Origin: Chloroflexota bacterium
Lineage (GTDB): Bacteria; Chloroflexota; Limnocylindria; Limnocylindrales; CSP1-4
Length of the DNA stretch: 47,170 nucleotides
Assembly (NCBI GenBank): GCA_025351245.1
Contig: JANXWH010000236.1
Coordinates: 1-47,170 of the forward strand
Direction of reading: 5' to 3'
Shown: piece by piece, positions 17,109 to 24,762 of the stretch
Numbering within the stretch: the first letter of the stretch is position 1
Layout of the letters: the number at the start of each line of letters is the position of its first letter
Notes under the pieces: model-generated
The model's input: only the letters and a program-made list of their open reading frames with translations
Told to the model about the DNA's origin: nothing
Database searches by the model: none
Program-made: the position numbers and the translations under genes

Positions 17109-17771
17109 TCACCCGGAGCGGGGTCGGACTGCGGCGATGAGAACGACGACGCCGAACGAGATGACGGCGACCGGCCAGACGACCGCCCAATCGATGTCGA
17201 AGGTGTTGCGCAGGAGAAAGAACGCCCCCAGGGCCACGAGGAAGAGGCCAGCGATGATCGCGGGGATCGGGTCGCTGCGCCGATCCGCTCGACGCGCCGC
17301 CCGCTCGGCATGCCGGGCCGCGCGGTCCGCGCTGCGCTGGTCGCGCCAGCTCCCGGCATCCCAGCCTCCGGGCACCCCGGGAGGGATCCAGCCGGGGACG
17401 GCGCCGGGGGCGGTTGGCATCGTCGGGGTGGGTGCCGCGGCCGTCGGTGCGGCGGCATCGCCGGGCATCCCCGCGGCCGGGGCCGCGGCGTCCGCGGGCG
17501 TGCTGGCGTTCGCGGGCGTGCCGGCAACCGTCCAGCCCGGGCCCGTGGGTTGCGGGCCAACGGGCCGCACGCCCGTCCAGCTCGGCCCTTCCGGGATCAC
17601 GACGACCATGACGACGTAGAGGACCAGCAGCGGGAAGATGCCGCTCAGCAGCGCGAGGATCGCGTACCCGATCCGGACAAGTGCCGGGTCCAGGTCGAGT
17701 CGATCAGCCAGGCCCGCGCAGACGCCGGCGAGAACCCGGTCGTCGGCCGAGCGGTACAGACGGTCGTTCAC
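17109..17771 (-). CDS. PspC-domain membrane protein
   Basis: 220 residues from a GTG at 17771 that overlaps the upstream stop by 4 bp (GTGA), with GGAGGG 6 nt before it; an ATG two codons earlier lies directly against that site and is less likely. Residues ~3-60 are a PspC domain (RSADDRVLAGVCAGLADRLD, then LVRIGYAILALLSGIFPLLV, a membrane segment). A Pro/Ala-rich linker and a charged Arg/Ala segment follow. Two further membrane segments end the protein (IPAIIAGLFLVALGAFFLL; VVWPVAVISFGVVVLIAAV). PspC proteins act in envelope-stress sensing, and the neighbour is a LiaF-like protein. Confidence 0.88.
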   Translation of the reverse strand: MNDRLYRSADDRVLAGVCAGLADRLDLDPALVRIGYAILALLSGIFPLLVLYVVMVVVIPEGPSWTGVRPVGPQPTGPGWTVAGTPANASTPADAAAPAAGMPGDAAAPTAAAPTPTMPTAPGAVPGWIPPGVPGGWDAGSWRDQRSADRAARHAERAARRADRRSDPIPAIIAGLFLVALGAFFLLRNTFDIDWAVVWPVAVISFGVVVLIAAVRPRSG

Positions 17772-18754
17772 CGACATCCCTCCGAAGGATTGAGCGTGAA
17801 GTTGGCGGCCGCGCCGTCGAGGGTGAGATCGATGACGTGCGCTGCCGAGCCGATGCCCGGCGACTCCCATGTCGTACCGGAGCGGACCAGTCCGGCAGCG
17901 GCGAAGTTGTCGCCCGTCACGGCCGACGTGTTCCGCAGCCGAAGCCCGGTGCCGGGATCGGCGCACAGCGTGACGGAGGCCGCGTTGGCCTGGATCCGGC
18001 CCATGAAACCGGCCGTCGCGGGCAGCGCGATCTTCAGGTCACCGGCGTTGACCTGCACGTCGAGGCGGCCGACGGTCGCGTCGTGCAGGAGCAGCCGCGA
18101 GTTGCCGACGGCATTGCCCTGTGCGGTGAGCGTCTCGACCCGGAGGCCCGCCAGATCGATGTTCGCCTCGCCGGCGTTGAGGTTGACGTCGAGCACATAG
18201 GCGACGTCGGTCCCGAGCGTGACATTCCACTGGGAGCGCCGTCCGTCCGCGAACGGGAGGACGACCGCCGCGTCGGGCGACTGAACCTCCAGGCGTTCCG
18301 CCGCCCGGTCCAGATATGGTCGCGCGTCGGCCTTCCCGGCGACCGTGACGCCCCAGGCGGCGCCCGAGACCGGCACGACCGACAGGCTCGCGCAGGTCGC
18401 GCGCAGGACGACGCTGGTGGTTCCACCCACGAAGGTGCCATGCTCGTCGAGGATCAACGGGTCGGTGGCCGCGTCCGCGTTCCCGCAGCCCACGGCGCCC
18501 AGGCTGAGGCCGCCCGCGAGGAGCGCGCCGAACATGGTCCCGAACGTCGCGGCGACCAGGAGGCCTCCCACGAAGTGGAACGGCGTGCGCCGCAGGATCA
18601 GCCCGATCCCGATGCCGATGAGGATGAGCGGCCACAGCTCCCACGCGTGCGAGATGGTCTCGCGTGCGATCCAGCCCTGGCTGTCCGCCAGCGGGATGGC
18701 GCCCAGGATCAGCAGGAAGACGCCCAGGTTGACGAGGCGACGATCGACGGACAT
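17768..18754 (-). CDS. LiaF-like membrane protein with toast-rack-type beta domain
   Basis: 328 residues, ATG preceded by GGGGAGG. Residues ~5-100 contain three or four hydrophobic segments (NLGVFLLILGAIPLA, LWPLILIGIGIGLIL, FVGGLLVAATFGTMFGALLA) like the LiaI/LiaF/DUF5668 N-terminus. Residues ~115-328 are repetitive beta-strands (VDVNLNAGEANIDLAGLRVE, DVQVNAGDLKIALP), typical of the LiaF C-terminal or toast-rack fold. Such proteins sit in the membrane and tune envelope-stress responses. It forms a coupled unit with the PspC gene. Confidence 0.82.
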   Translation of the reverse strand: MSVDRRLVNLGVFLLILGAIPLADSQGWIARETISHAWELWPLILIGIGIGLILRRTPFHFVGGLLVAATFGTMFGALLAGGLSLGAVGCGNADAATDPLILDEHGTFVGGTTSVVLRATCASLSVVPVSGAAWGVTVAGKADARPYLDRAAERLEVQSPDAAVVLPFADGRRSQWNVTLGTDVAYVLDVNLNAGEANIDLAGLRVETLTAQGNAVGNSRLLLHDATVGRLDVQVNAGDLKIALPATAGFMGRIQANAASVTLCADPGTGLRLRNTSAVTGDNFAAAGLVRSGTTWESPGIGSAAHVIDLTLDGAAANFTLNPSEGCR

Positions 18755-18903
18755 ACCAGAACAGACCTCCCCAGGCAGGCGAGGATACGGTTTGGCCGGG
18801 CCGGTTGTGAACGGCCGGACGGCCCCTCCAGTGGGGGCCCGTGGTAGCCTTCGGACCGTCCACGCGCCACGCGCGTTCGAGCAGCGGGAGGAGCGGCCCA
18901 CCA

Positions 18904-19362
18904 ATGCGGCTCAGCGAATGGAGCGCCGTGGCGCCGACCCGGGAAGCGGCCGGGCCCAGGGTTCTCGCCGTTGCTGAGGCGGTGCTCGCGACGCTGGGAG
19001 CGACTCCCGATTCGGACTGCTGGGTCAGCTGGGGCGACGACCCCGGGGTTCGCTGGGCGGTCCTCGTCCCCACTCCAGCCGGCCTCGTCATGGCCCATGT
19101 CCGGGTCAACGTGCCACAGGAGGGTCCGCGGGCAGCCGGGAAGCTGGTCCGCTGGAGTCGCGTCCAGCTCGGCGAGATCGCGGCGGAGGTCCAGGGCGGG
19201 CGCCGGATCATCAGCTCCACCGTGGAGGGCGTGGTCCTGCGCGGCACGGACGCGGATGCCGACGCTGTCGGTGCCTTCCTCCAGGTGGTCCTTGCGGCGA
19301 TCGACGGGCGCCCGCTGCCCGCCCGCGTGGCGTCTCCTCCGTCCGTCACCGCAGAGGCATGA
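18904..19362 (+). CDS. Conserved-looking hypothetical protein
   Basis: 152 residues from the ATG at 18904 (GGGAGGAG upstream; the frame is open 21 codons further back). Predicted mixed alpha/beta: AVLATLGATPDSDCWVSWGD, then VRWAVLVPTPAGLVMAHVRV and NVPQEGPRAAGKLVRWSRVQ, EIAAEVQGGRRIISSTVEGV. No signal peptide or membrane helix. I do not recognise a domain. The stop overlaps the HAD gene start by ATGA, so both are translated from one mRNA. Confidence 0.75.
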   Translation: MRLSEWSAVAPTREAAGPRVLAVAEAVLATLGATPDSDCWVSWGDDPGVRWAVLVPTPAGLVMAHVRVNVPQEGPRAAGKLVRWSRVQLGEIAAEVQGGRRIISSTVEGVVLRGTDADADAVGAFLQVVLAAIDGRPLPARVASPPSVTAEA

Positions 19363-20036
19363 CGCCTGACGCCGAGCGGCCGTCCGCGATCGAGGCGGTG
19401 CTCTTCGACCTCGACGGTGTCATCGTCGACTCCGAGCCGTGGTGGCATGCCGTCCGCGTCGATTGGGCGGCCGCGCGCGGCCTGACCTGGACCGAGGCCG
19501 ACACTCGCGCGTGCATGGGACGCAACTCGCGGGATTGGGCCGGGATCATGCAGGAGCGTCTGCGCCTGGACCTCGCGACCCCGGAGATCGAGCGTGCCGT
19601 GGTGGACGCGCTCGTCGAGAAGTACGCCCGCGAACCGGTGCCGCGCGTGCTTGGCGCGGTAGCGGCCGTCAGACGGATCGTGGCCGCGTTTCCCTGCGCG
19701 ATCGCATCGTCGGCCCACCCGGCCGTGATCGAGGCCGCGCTGCGCGCCGTCGGGCTGGTCGGGTGCTTCGGCGCGGTGGTCTCGTCGGACGACGTCGCGG
19801 TTGGGAAGCCCGCGCCAGACGTCTACCTGGAGGCGGCACGCCGCCTGGGCGTCCCCGGCGACCACTGCCTCGTCGTAGAGGACTCGCTCAACGGCGTACT
19901 GGCCGGACGTGCGGCGGGGATGACGGTGATCCTCGTCCCGAACGCGAGCTTCCCGCCGGGGGAGGGAGCGGCGGAGGCCGCGGACCACGTGATCGCGCGA
20001 CTCGCTGACCTCGACCCGCAGCGGCTGCCCGGCTGA
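19359..20036 (+). CDS. HAD-superfamily phosphatase (subclass IA)
   Basis: 225 residues. Motif I LFDLDGVIVDSEP (nucleophile Asp), motif II IASSAHPAV, motif III Lys in VGKPAPDVYLEAA, motif IV VVEDSLNGVLAGRAAGM. A helical cap lies between motifs I and II, as in beta-phosphoglucomutase/phosphoglycolate phosphatase-like enzymes. The substrate cannot be fixed. Start and stop overlap both neighbours (ATGA, then TGATG), which points to one operon with the acyltransferase. Confidence 0.92.
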   Translation: MTPDAERPSAIEAVLFDLDGVIVDSEPWWHAVRVDWAAARGLTWTEADTRACMGRNSRDWAGIMQERLRLDLATPEIERAVVDALVEKYAREPVPRVLGAVAAVRRIVAAFPCAIASSAHPAVIEAALRAVGLVGCFGAVVSSDDVAVGKPAPDVYLEAARRLGVPGDHCLVVEDSLNGVLAGRAAGMTVILVPNASFPPGEGAAEAADHVIARLADLDPQRLPG

Positions 20037-20773
20037 TGGCCGCGTCGGTGGCGATCCGGCGGCCGGGCCGCGTGCCCTACTGGTTCACGACGCTCGGGAT
20101 CCGCGTGCTCGTTGGTGCGTACCTCCGCGTCCGCGTCGAGGGCCAGCCGTTGCCGCCGGGCCCGGCGATCCTCTGCTTCAGCCACCAGAGTTGGGCGGAC
20201 CCGTTCGTCGCGGTCGCGGCCCTGCCGGCACGCCCGGATCTCTGGTTCTTCGGCCCGAAGGAGGCCCACATGTCCGCTGGCATGCGCAACCGGTTGATCA
20301 CCTGGTCCGGTCGGGCCGTGCCCTTCAATCCCGAGCGAACCAACCTCCTGGAGACGACCCGCCGGGTGGAGGCCGTGCTCGCGAGCGGCGCGCACCTCGC
20401 GATCGCGCCGGAGGGCCGGATCCACGTCGGCGAGCGCGCGCTCCTGCCGATCAACGAGGGCGTGGCGTTCTTCGCGCTGCGCGCGGGCGTCCCGATCGTC
20501 CCGGTTGGCCTCACGGGAACCGGTTGGCTGCGCCTCGGCAAGACGATCCGGGTCCGGGTGGGCGCGCCGATCGCCCCGGCCGGCCGGCCGACCCGCGACG
20601 CTGTCGACGCGCTCACCGAGGAGGTCCGGACCGCGCTGCTCGCCCTCGTATCGGACGGGCGCGACGAGGCGCCGCCGGGACCGGTGGGTCGGTGGGTGAC
20701 GGAGCTGTTCAACGATTGGCCCGAGGGCCGTCGGCCAGCCCTGCCCGGGGTTGCGGGAGAGGCGGAGCGATAG
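20036..20773 (+). CDS. 1-acylglycerol-3-phosphate acyltransferase-like protein (PlsC family)
   Basis: 245 residues. The acyltransferase motif I is FSHQSWADPF (HxxxxD), and motif III is IAPEGRI; VPIVPVGLTGTG fits motif IV. An N-terminal hydrophobic stretch (YWFTTLGIRVLVGAYL) probably anchors it in the membrane. The family moves an acyl chain to lysophosphatidic acid or similar acceptors in phospholipid synthesis. The HAD phosphatase before it and UbiA-type enzyme after it suggest a lipid-related operon. Confidence 0.9.
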   Translation: MAASVAIRRPGRVPYWFTTLGIRVLVGAYLRVRVEGQPLPPGPAILCFSHQSWADPFVAVAALPARPDLWFFGPKEAHMSAGMRNRLITWSGRAVPFNPERTNLLETTRRVEAVLASGAHLAIAPEGRIHVGERALLPINEGVAFFALRAGVPIVPVGLTGTGWLRLGKTIRVRVGAPIAPAGRPTRDAVDALTEEVRTALLALVSDGRDEAPPGPVGRWVTELFNDWPEGRRPALPGVAGEAER

Positions 20774-20867
20774 AACAGGTGTTCGGTAACGCTCGCCATG
20801 GCGAGGCCGCGGTCCGTTCTGCGATACTCGCGCCGACGAACGCACGCCGACAGGAGGCAGGCCAGAC

Positions 20868-21233
20868 GTGGGAGCCACGGGACTCGCGGCGAACCAGGAC
20901 GAGTACCGCTCTCGGCTGGGCGAGCAGCCGGATGCCCAGATCGACGCCTGGGCCGCGGAGGCCATGCGGGACATCTCGATCCGCCGGGGCGTCCTCGCGG
21001 TGCTCCACGACTACCGCGCCGCGACCGGCGCCGATGACCGCCTCATCGGGAAAGTGTTCGCGGCCGGCGGCGGTCCGCCCGCGGTGGTCGGGCGCGACGA
21101 GCAGGGCCGGCTCCTCGTCCCGGCGATCGCGCTCCATTGCCTCGTGGCCGGCACGCGGGCCGTGCTCCCGGAGCCGCGCGAGAAGCTCATCGAGTACCTC
21201 GTGGAGAACTTCGAGGAGCTCGTCTACCTCTGA
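20868..21233 (+). CDS. Small hypothetical protein
   Basis: 121 residues from a GTG with GGAGG about 11 nt upstream. Mostly helical: DEYRSRLGEQPDAQIDAWAA, ISIRRGVLAVLHDYRAATGA, EKLIEYLVENFEELVYL, with a central VVGRDEQGRLLVPAIALHC. It is soluble, acidic and without a known domain. Only 6 nt separate it from the UbiA-type gene. Confidence 0.7.
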   Translation: MGATGLAANQDEYRSRLGEQPDAQIDAWAAEAMRDISIRRGVLAVLHDYRAATGADDRLIGKVFAAGGGPPAVVGRDEQGRLLVPAIALHCLVAGTRAVLPEPREKLIEYLVENFEELVYL

Positions 21234-21239
21234 TCCGGC

Positions 21240-22076
21240 ATGAACCGAATGCTCTCCGGGGTGGTCCGGCTCGTCCATCCCTTCCCGTCTGCGCTCGACG
21301 CCGCGGTCACGTTCGCGCTTGCGCTCGTCGCCGGCGCGACGGCCGGCCGGGCCGCGCTCCTGGGGGTGGCGATGCTCACCATCCAGTTCTCGATCGGGAC
21401 CTTCAACGACGTCCTCGACGCGCCGGCAGACGCGGTTGCTGGCCGATCCAAGCCCCTGGTGGACGGCCGCATCCCGGCCCGAGTGGCCCTCGGGGTCGCG
21501 GCTGTGGCGGGGACGGCGGGGCTGATCCTCGCCGCGCTGGCCGGCCCGGCTGCCGCGCTCGTCGCCCTGGCGGGCTACGGCATCGGGCTCGTGTATGACC
21601 TTCGACTCAAGGCTTCGCCGTGGTCATGGCTCCCATATGCGATGGGCATCCCCCTCTTGCCGGTCTTCGCGTGGGTGGGTGCGGCCGGGGACCTGCCGGT
21701 GCCGATCCTCGCGCTCGCTGGCCTGGGCGTGCTCGCCGGCACGGCCCTCGCGATCGCGAACTCGCTGGCCGACGCGGAGCGAGACACGGCCAGCCGGACG
21801 GCGACGGTTGCGAGGACGCTCGGCCGCGCGCGATCGATCCGGCTGGGTGCGCTGCTGAGCTTCGTCGTGGCCGGCATCGCGACGACCTCCGCGGTCGTGC
21901 TGGCCGGGTCGATCCCCGGGACCTGGTTGACCTGTGCCGGTGCCGCGACGCTGGCTGCGGGCGTCGGGATGGGGGTTCTCGGCCACCTCCAGCGCGCATG
22001 GGAGGTCCAGGCGATCGGGCTCGGGATCCTCGCGGCCGGCTGGGTGGCCTCGCTCGCCGCGGCCCGCCTCCTTTGA
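21240..22076 (+). CDS. UbiA-superfamily prenyltransferase
   Basis: 278 residues with about eight membrane helices. The two Asp-rich motifs that bind Mg-prenyl diphosphate are present: NDVLDAPADAVAGRSKPL and NSLADAERD, with YDLRLK between. Family members attach a prenyl chain to an aromatic or other acceptor (quinones, haem O, archaeal-type lipids, decaprenylphosphoryl sugars). No quinone or haem genes are adjacent, so the acceptor is unknown. Confidence 0.88.
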   Translation: MNRMLSGVVRLVHPFPSALDAAVTFALALVAGATAGRAALLGVAMLTIQFSIGTFNDVLDAPADAVAGRSKPLVDGRIPARVALGVAAVAGTAGLILAALAGPAAALVALAGYGIGLVYDLRLKASPWSWLPYAMGIPLLPVFAWVGAAGDLPVPILALAGLGVLAGTALAIANSLADAERDTASRTATVARTLGRARSIRLGALLSFVVAGIATTSAVVLAGSIPGTWLTCAGAATLAAGVGMGVLGHLQRAWEVQAIGLGILAAGWVASLAAARLL

Positions 22077-22204
22077 CCGGGCCGGACGAAGGTACCCGCC
22101 CAGCGCGTGCCGGAAGTTCGGGCCCGACCCCTAACGGAAGACGGTGCCGCGTCGTTCCCCTTGGTACGCGGCGAAAAGCCGCCCGCACCCGGAGATCATG
22201 ACCC

Positions 22205-22645
22205 ATGCATCGAGCCAAGAGCATCCTGGCGGCCCTCGCCGCTGTCGCCCTGTCCGCCACGGCCGTCTTCGCGGCCGCCGGGACGGCGCCCGCCGACGCC
22301 GCAAAGGACGGGCTCGCACGGGCCGCCACTGCGTCAACGCCGATCGCCCCCGTACGAGCGGACAGCGCGGACACGGCCGCGACACACGAGCGGAACAAGG
22401 CGCCGGAGGCCGGCGAGTCGCCGGACCCCGGCGAGTCGCCCGATGTCGCCACGACGAAGGCGGCGGACACCGTGCACCCCGACAACCATGGAGCGCTCGT
22501 CTCCGCCGCGGCAAAGGCCGTGACCCCGGTCGCGTTCGCGAATCACGGCGCCTACGTCAGCTCGATCGCGATTCAGAACCACGGCCACGGGGCGGCGTCG
22601 GCGAAGACGCACGGCAAGTCCGGCGAGACGCACCCCGCGAACTGA
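22205..22645 (+). CDS. Small exported His-containing hypothetical protein
   Basis: 146 residues, ATG preceded by GGAGATC. Residues 1-33 are a signal peptide (AKSILAALAAVALSATAVFA, AxA cleavage sites). The mature part is low-complexity: Ala/Thr/Asp first, then GESPDPGESPD, then His/Asn/Gly-rich (HPDNHGALV, NHGAYVSS, NHGHGAASAKTHGKSGETHP). Eight or so His could bind metal. A terminator hairpin follows. Confidence 0.65.
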   Translation: MHRAKSILAALAAVALSATAVFAAAGTAPADAAKDGLARAATASTPIAPVRADSADTAATHERNKAPEAGESPDPGESPDVATTKAADTVHPDNHGALVSAAAKAVTPVAFANHGAYVSSIAIQNHGHGAASAKTHGKSGETHPAN

Positions 22646-22702
22646 CGCGCGTCGCTCGACCGCCGGGGCACGCCCCCGCCGTCGACCCGATTCAAGCAAG
22701 AA

Positions 22703-22728
22703 GCCGGCGCCAGGGCGCCGGCCTCTTT
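22703..22728 (+). terminator. Intrinsic terminator after the exported protein gene
   Basis: GCCGGCGCC-AG-GGCGCCGGC is a perfect 9-bp stem (effective loop of about 4 nt) followed by CTCTTTG. It lies between convergent genes, 57 nt after the plus-strand stop and 55 nt from the parB stop. The T-run is short but the stem is very stable. Confidence 0.75.
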
Positions 22729-22782
22729 GCGTTGCGGGGTGGGGGAGGGGATCCCCGGCCGTGGCCCGGAACGCCCCGGTCG

Positions 22783-23769
22783 TCAGTCGCGCACCCCGGG
22801 TCCGCGGACAACGGTGATCACGTTCTCGAGCGTGAGCTTCGAGATCGTCAGGTACTTGGCCAGGTTCTGGCGATCGACCGGCGAGGCGGCCGCGGTGAAC
22901 TCCTGGCTCCGGAGCACGGCGATGAGGCTTGCGAGGGCGTCGTGGAACTGGGCCTTCGCGACGATGAGGGCATCGTCGCCCGTCGGGGCCGCAGGAGATC
23001 CGGCGGGGTCCTGCGCGTCTACCTCGCCTGCGATGGCGCGTCCCTGCCCATCGTCCATCGCCGCCGCCCGCGCGGGCCGGCCCTCGATCTTCTCGCGCAG
23101 CTTGACGAGCGATAGCTCCCCGCGGGCAACCTGGCCGGCCAGGCGCCGGCGCTTCTTCGGATCCTCGATCTTCATCAGCTCGTAGGCGTGCGACAGGGTG
23201 TCTTTGCGCACAGACACCAGGTCCCGGATCTCCTCGGGCGCGTCCGCGAGCCGAAGCCGGTTCTCCAGGTACCCCTTGTCCTTGCCGAGCTTCTGGGCAA
23301 GCTTGCGGACGCTGTAACCATGGTCCTTGATCATTCGGTCGTACATCGAGGCTTCCTCCAGCGGCGAGAGATCCTCGCGCTGCAGGTTCTCGATGATTGC
23401 GATCTCGAGCGCGACGTCGTCGTCGAGCTCTTCGATGATCGCGGGGACTGCGGCGAGCCCGGCGATCCGCGCCGCCCGCCAGCGACGCTCACCGGCAACA
23501 AGCTGGAACTGGTTCGGCCCATGCGGCCGGACGAGGACCGGCTGGAGGATGCCGTGCTCGCGGATCGAGGCGGCAAGCTCCTCGAGGGCGGACGGTTCGA
23601 AGACAAGGCGCGGGTTCTCCGGGTTGGCCTCGATCCGGTCGATCGGGACATTGCGAATACCTGTCGTCCGGCCACCCTCGGCGGAGAGGAGGCTGACGAT
23701 GGACGGCGAGAGCTCGCGCTCCTCGGAGAGGCGACGCGCCGCGTACGCGCGGAAGTCAGGCCTGGCCAA
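22783..23769 (-). CDS. parB: Chromosome-partitioning protein ParB (Noc/Spo0J family)
   Basis: 328 residues. The start is TTG at 23769 with AAGGAGG 8 nt upstream; it overlaps the parA end by 14 bp. The N-terminal domain has the CTPase/ParB motifs (ENPENPR, VAGERRWRAARIAGL, ENLQREDLSPLEEA). A helix-turn-helix follows (YSVRKLAQKLGKDKGYLENR). A variable linker and C-terminal dimerisation region end it. ParB binds parS and spreads as a CTP clamp, working with ParA. Confidence 0.95.
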   Translation of the reverse strand: MARPDFRAYAARRLSEERELSPSIVSLLSAEGGRTTGIRNVPIDRIEANPENPRLVFEPSALEELAASIREHGILQPVLVRPHGPNQFQLVAGERRWRAARIAGLAAVPAIIEELDDDVALEIAIIENLQREDLSPLEEASMYDRMIKDHGYSVRKLAQKLGKDKGYLENRLRLADAPEEIRDLVSVRKDTLSHAYELMKIEDPKKRRRLAGQVARGELSLVKLREKIEGRPARAAAMDDGQGRAIAGEVDAQDPAGSPAAPTGDDALIVAKAQFHDALASLIAVLRSQEFTAAASPVDRQNLAKYLTISKLTLENVITVVRGPGVRD

Positions 23770-24529
23770 GTTCGACGACCTCCTTCGCGAGTTCTCGGAA
23801 TTCCCGGGCGGCCTCGGAGCTGCCCGCGTAGGCGGTGATCGGGCGACCGGTGAGTGGCGCCTCGCCGAGCTTCACGGTGCTCCGGATGATCGTGTGAAAA
23901 ACGTGATGCTCGCCGAGCTCTCGCAGCTCGTCGAGCATTTCACGTCCGAGGATGGTGCGCCCGTCGTAGAACGTGGGGAGCAGGCCGAGAATTCGAAGAT
24001 CGCGGTTCAGCTTCGTCCGGATCGTGTTGATGACTTTCACCAGCGCCGTCAGGCCCTTCAGCGCGTAGTACTGCGTCTGCACCGGGATGATCACGCTGCC
24101 TGCCGCGACGAGGCCGTTGATGGTCAACAGGCCAAGTGTCGGCGGGCAGTCGATAAGGACGTAGTCGTAACGCTCCCGGACCCCGTGGTCCAGCGCCTCC
24201 CGGAGCGCGTACTCGCGGCCGATCGCGGAAAAGAGCTCGACTTCCGTGGATGCGAGCTCGAGCGTCGATGGGACAACGTCGATCCGCTCCGTCTGGCTCG
24301 CCAGGATGACGCTCTCGACGTTCGAGTCCCCGTCGTCGAGGATGTGGGCGATGGATCGCTCGACCTGGCCCAGGTTGATCCCGAGGCCGACCGTCAGGTT
24401 GGCCTGGGGATCCATGTCCACGGCGAGGACTCGATAACCCAGCTCGGCCAGCGCGCCCGCCAGGTTGATCGCTGTGGTCGTCTTGCCGACGCCGCCCTTC
24501 TGGTTCGCGATCGCGATGACCTGTGCCAC
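23756..24529 (-). CDS. parA: Chromosome-partitioning ATPase ParA
   Basis: 257 residues. Deviant Walker A KGGVGKTTTAINL at residues ~11-23; VDMDPQANLTVGLG and LIDCPPTLGLL (Walker B-type) follow. No N-terminal DNA-binding extension, so it is of the chromosomal Soj type. It forms dimers on the nucleoid and moves ParB-bound DNA. It is coupled to parB. Confidence 0.96.
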   Translation of the reverse strand: MAQVIAIANQKGGVGKTTTAINLAGALAELGYRVLAVDMDPQANLTVGLGINLGQVERSIAHILDDGDSNVESVILASQTERIDVVPSTLELASTEVELFSAIGREYALREALDHGVRERYDYVLIDCPPTLGLLTINGLVAAGSVIIPVQTQYYALKGLTALVKVINTIRTKLNRDLRILGLLPTFYDGRTILGREMLDELRELGEHHVFHTIIRSTVKLGEAPLTGRPITAYAGSSEAAREFRELAKEVVELGQA

Positions 24530-24623
24530 CAGGAATCACCTCTCCGTGTCAGCCGGCCGCGTATCTCGTGGCGTGGCGCGGACCATGAATGCTACCCCAC
24601 CATCGCCGGTCCGCGGGCGCGCA

Positions 24624-24665
24624 TTGTCCACACTTCCGCCGAGATATTCACCATTGTGTGGATAA
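24624..24665. promoter_or_regulatory. Pair of DnaA-box-like 9-mers upstream of parA
   Basis: TGTGGATAA at 24657-24665 is the exact reverse complement of the consensus DnaA box TTATCCACA. TTGTCCACA at 24624-24632 differs from it by one base and faces the other way, 24 nt apart. They lie in the 233-bp gap between parA and pccB, which also has a relatively AT-rich patch (GATATTCA). Many bacterial origins lie near parAB. Two boxes are few for a full origin, so a regulatory role is equally possible. Confidence 0.5.
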
Positions 24666-24762
24666 CAGCCCTGTCACTCGCTCCCTGATTGCGTCTCGCT
24701 GCGTATGATGTCGCCCCTGCGCGCCCGATGGCGCGAGGTCGAGGCGCCGCGAGGAGGTCGAC

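Noticed and set aside
23197-23218. Near-palindrome in parB as an operator
   Set aside because: It lies in conserved coding sequence (SVRKDTLSH), so codon constraint may explain it; only noted as similar to the 26347 palindrome.
23930-23950. Possible parS site (TTTCACGT) near parA
   Set aside because: Only the left half matches TGTTTCACGTGAAACA (about 9 of 16), inside coding sequence; not significant.
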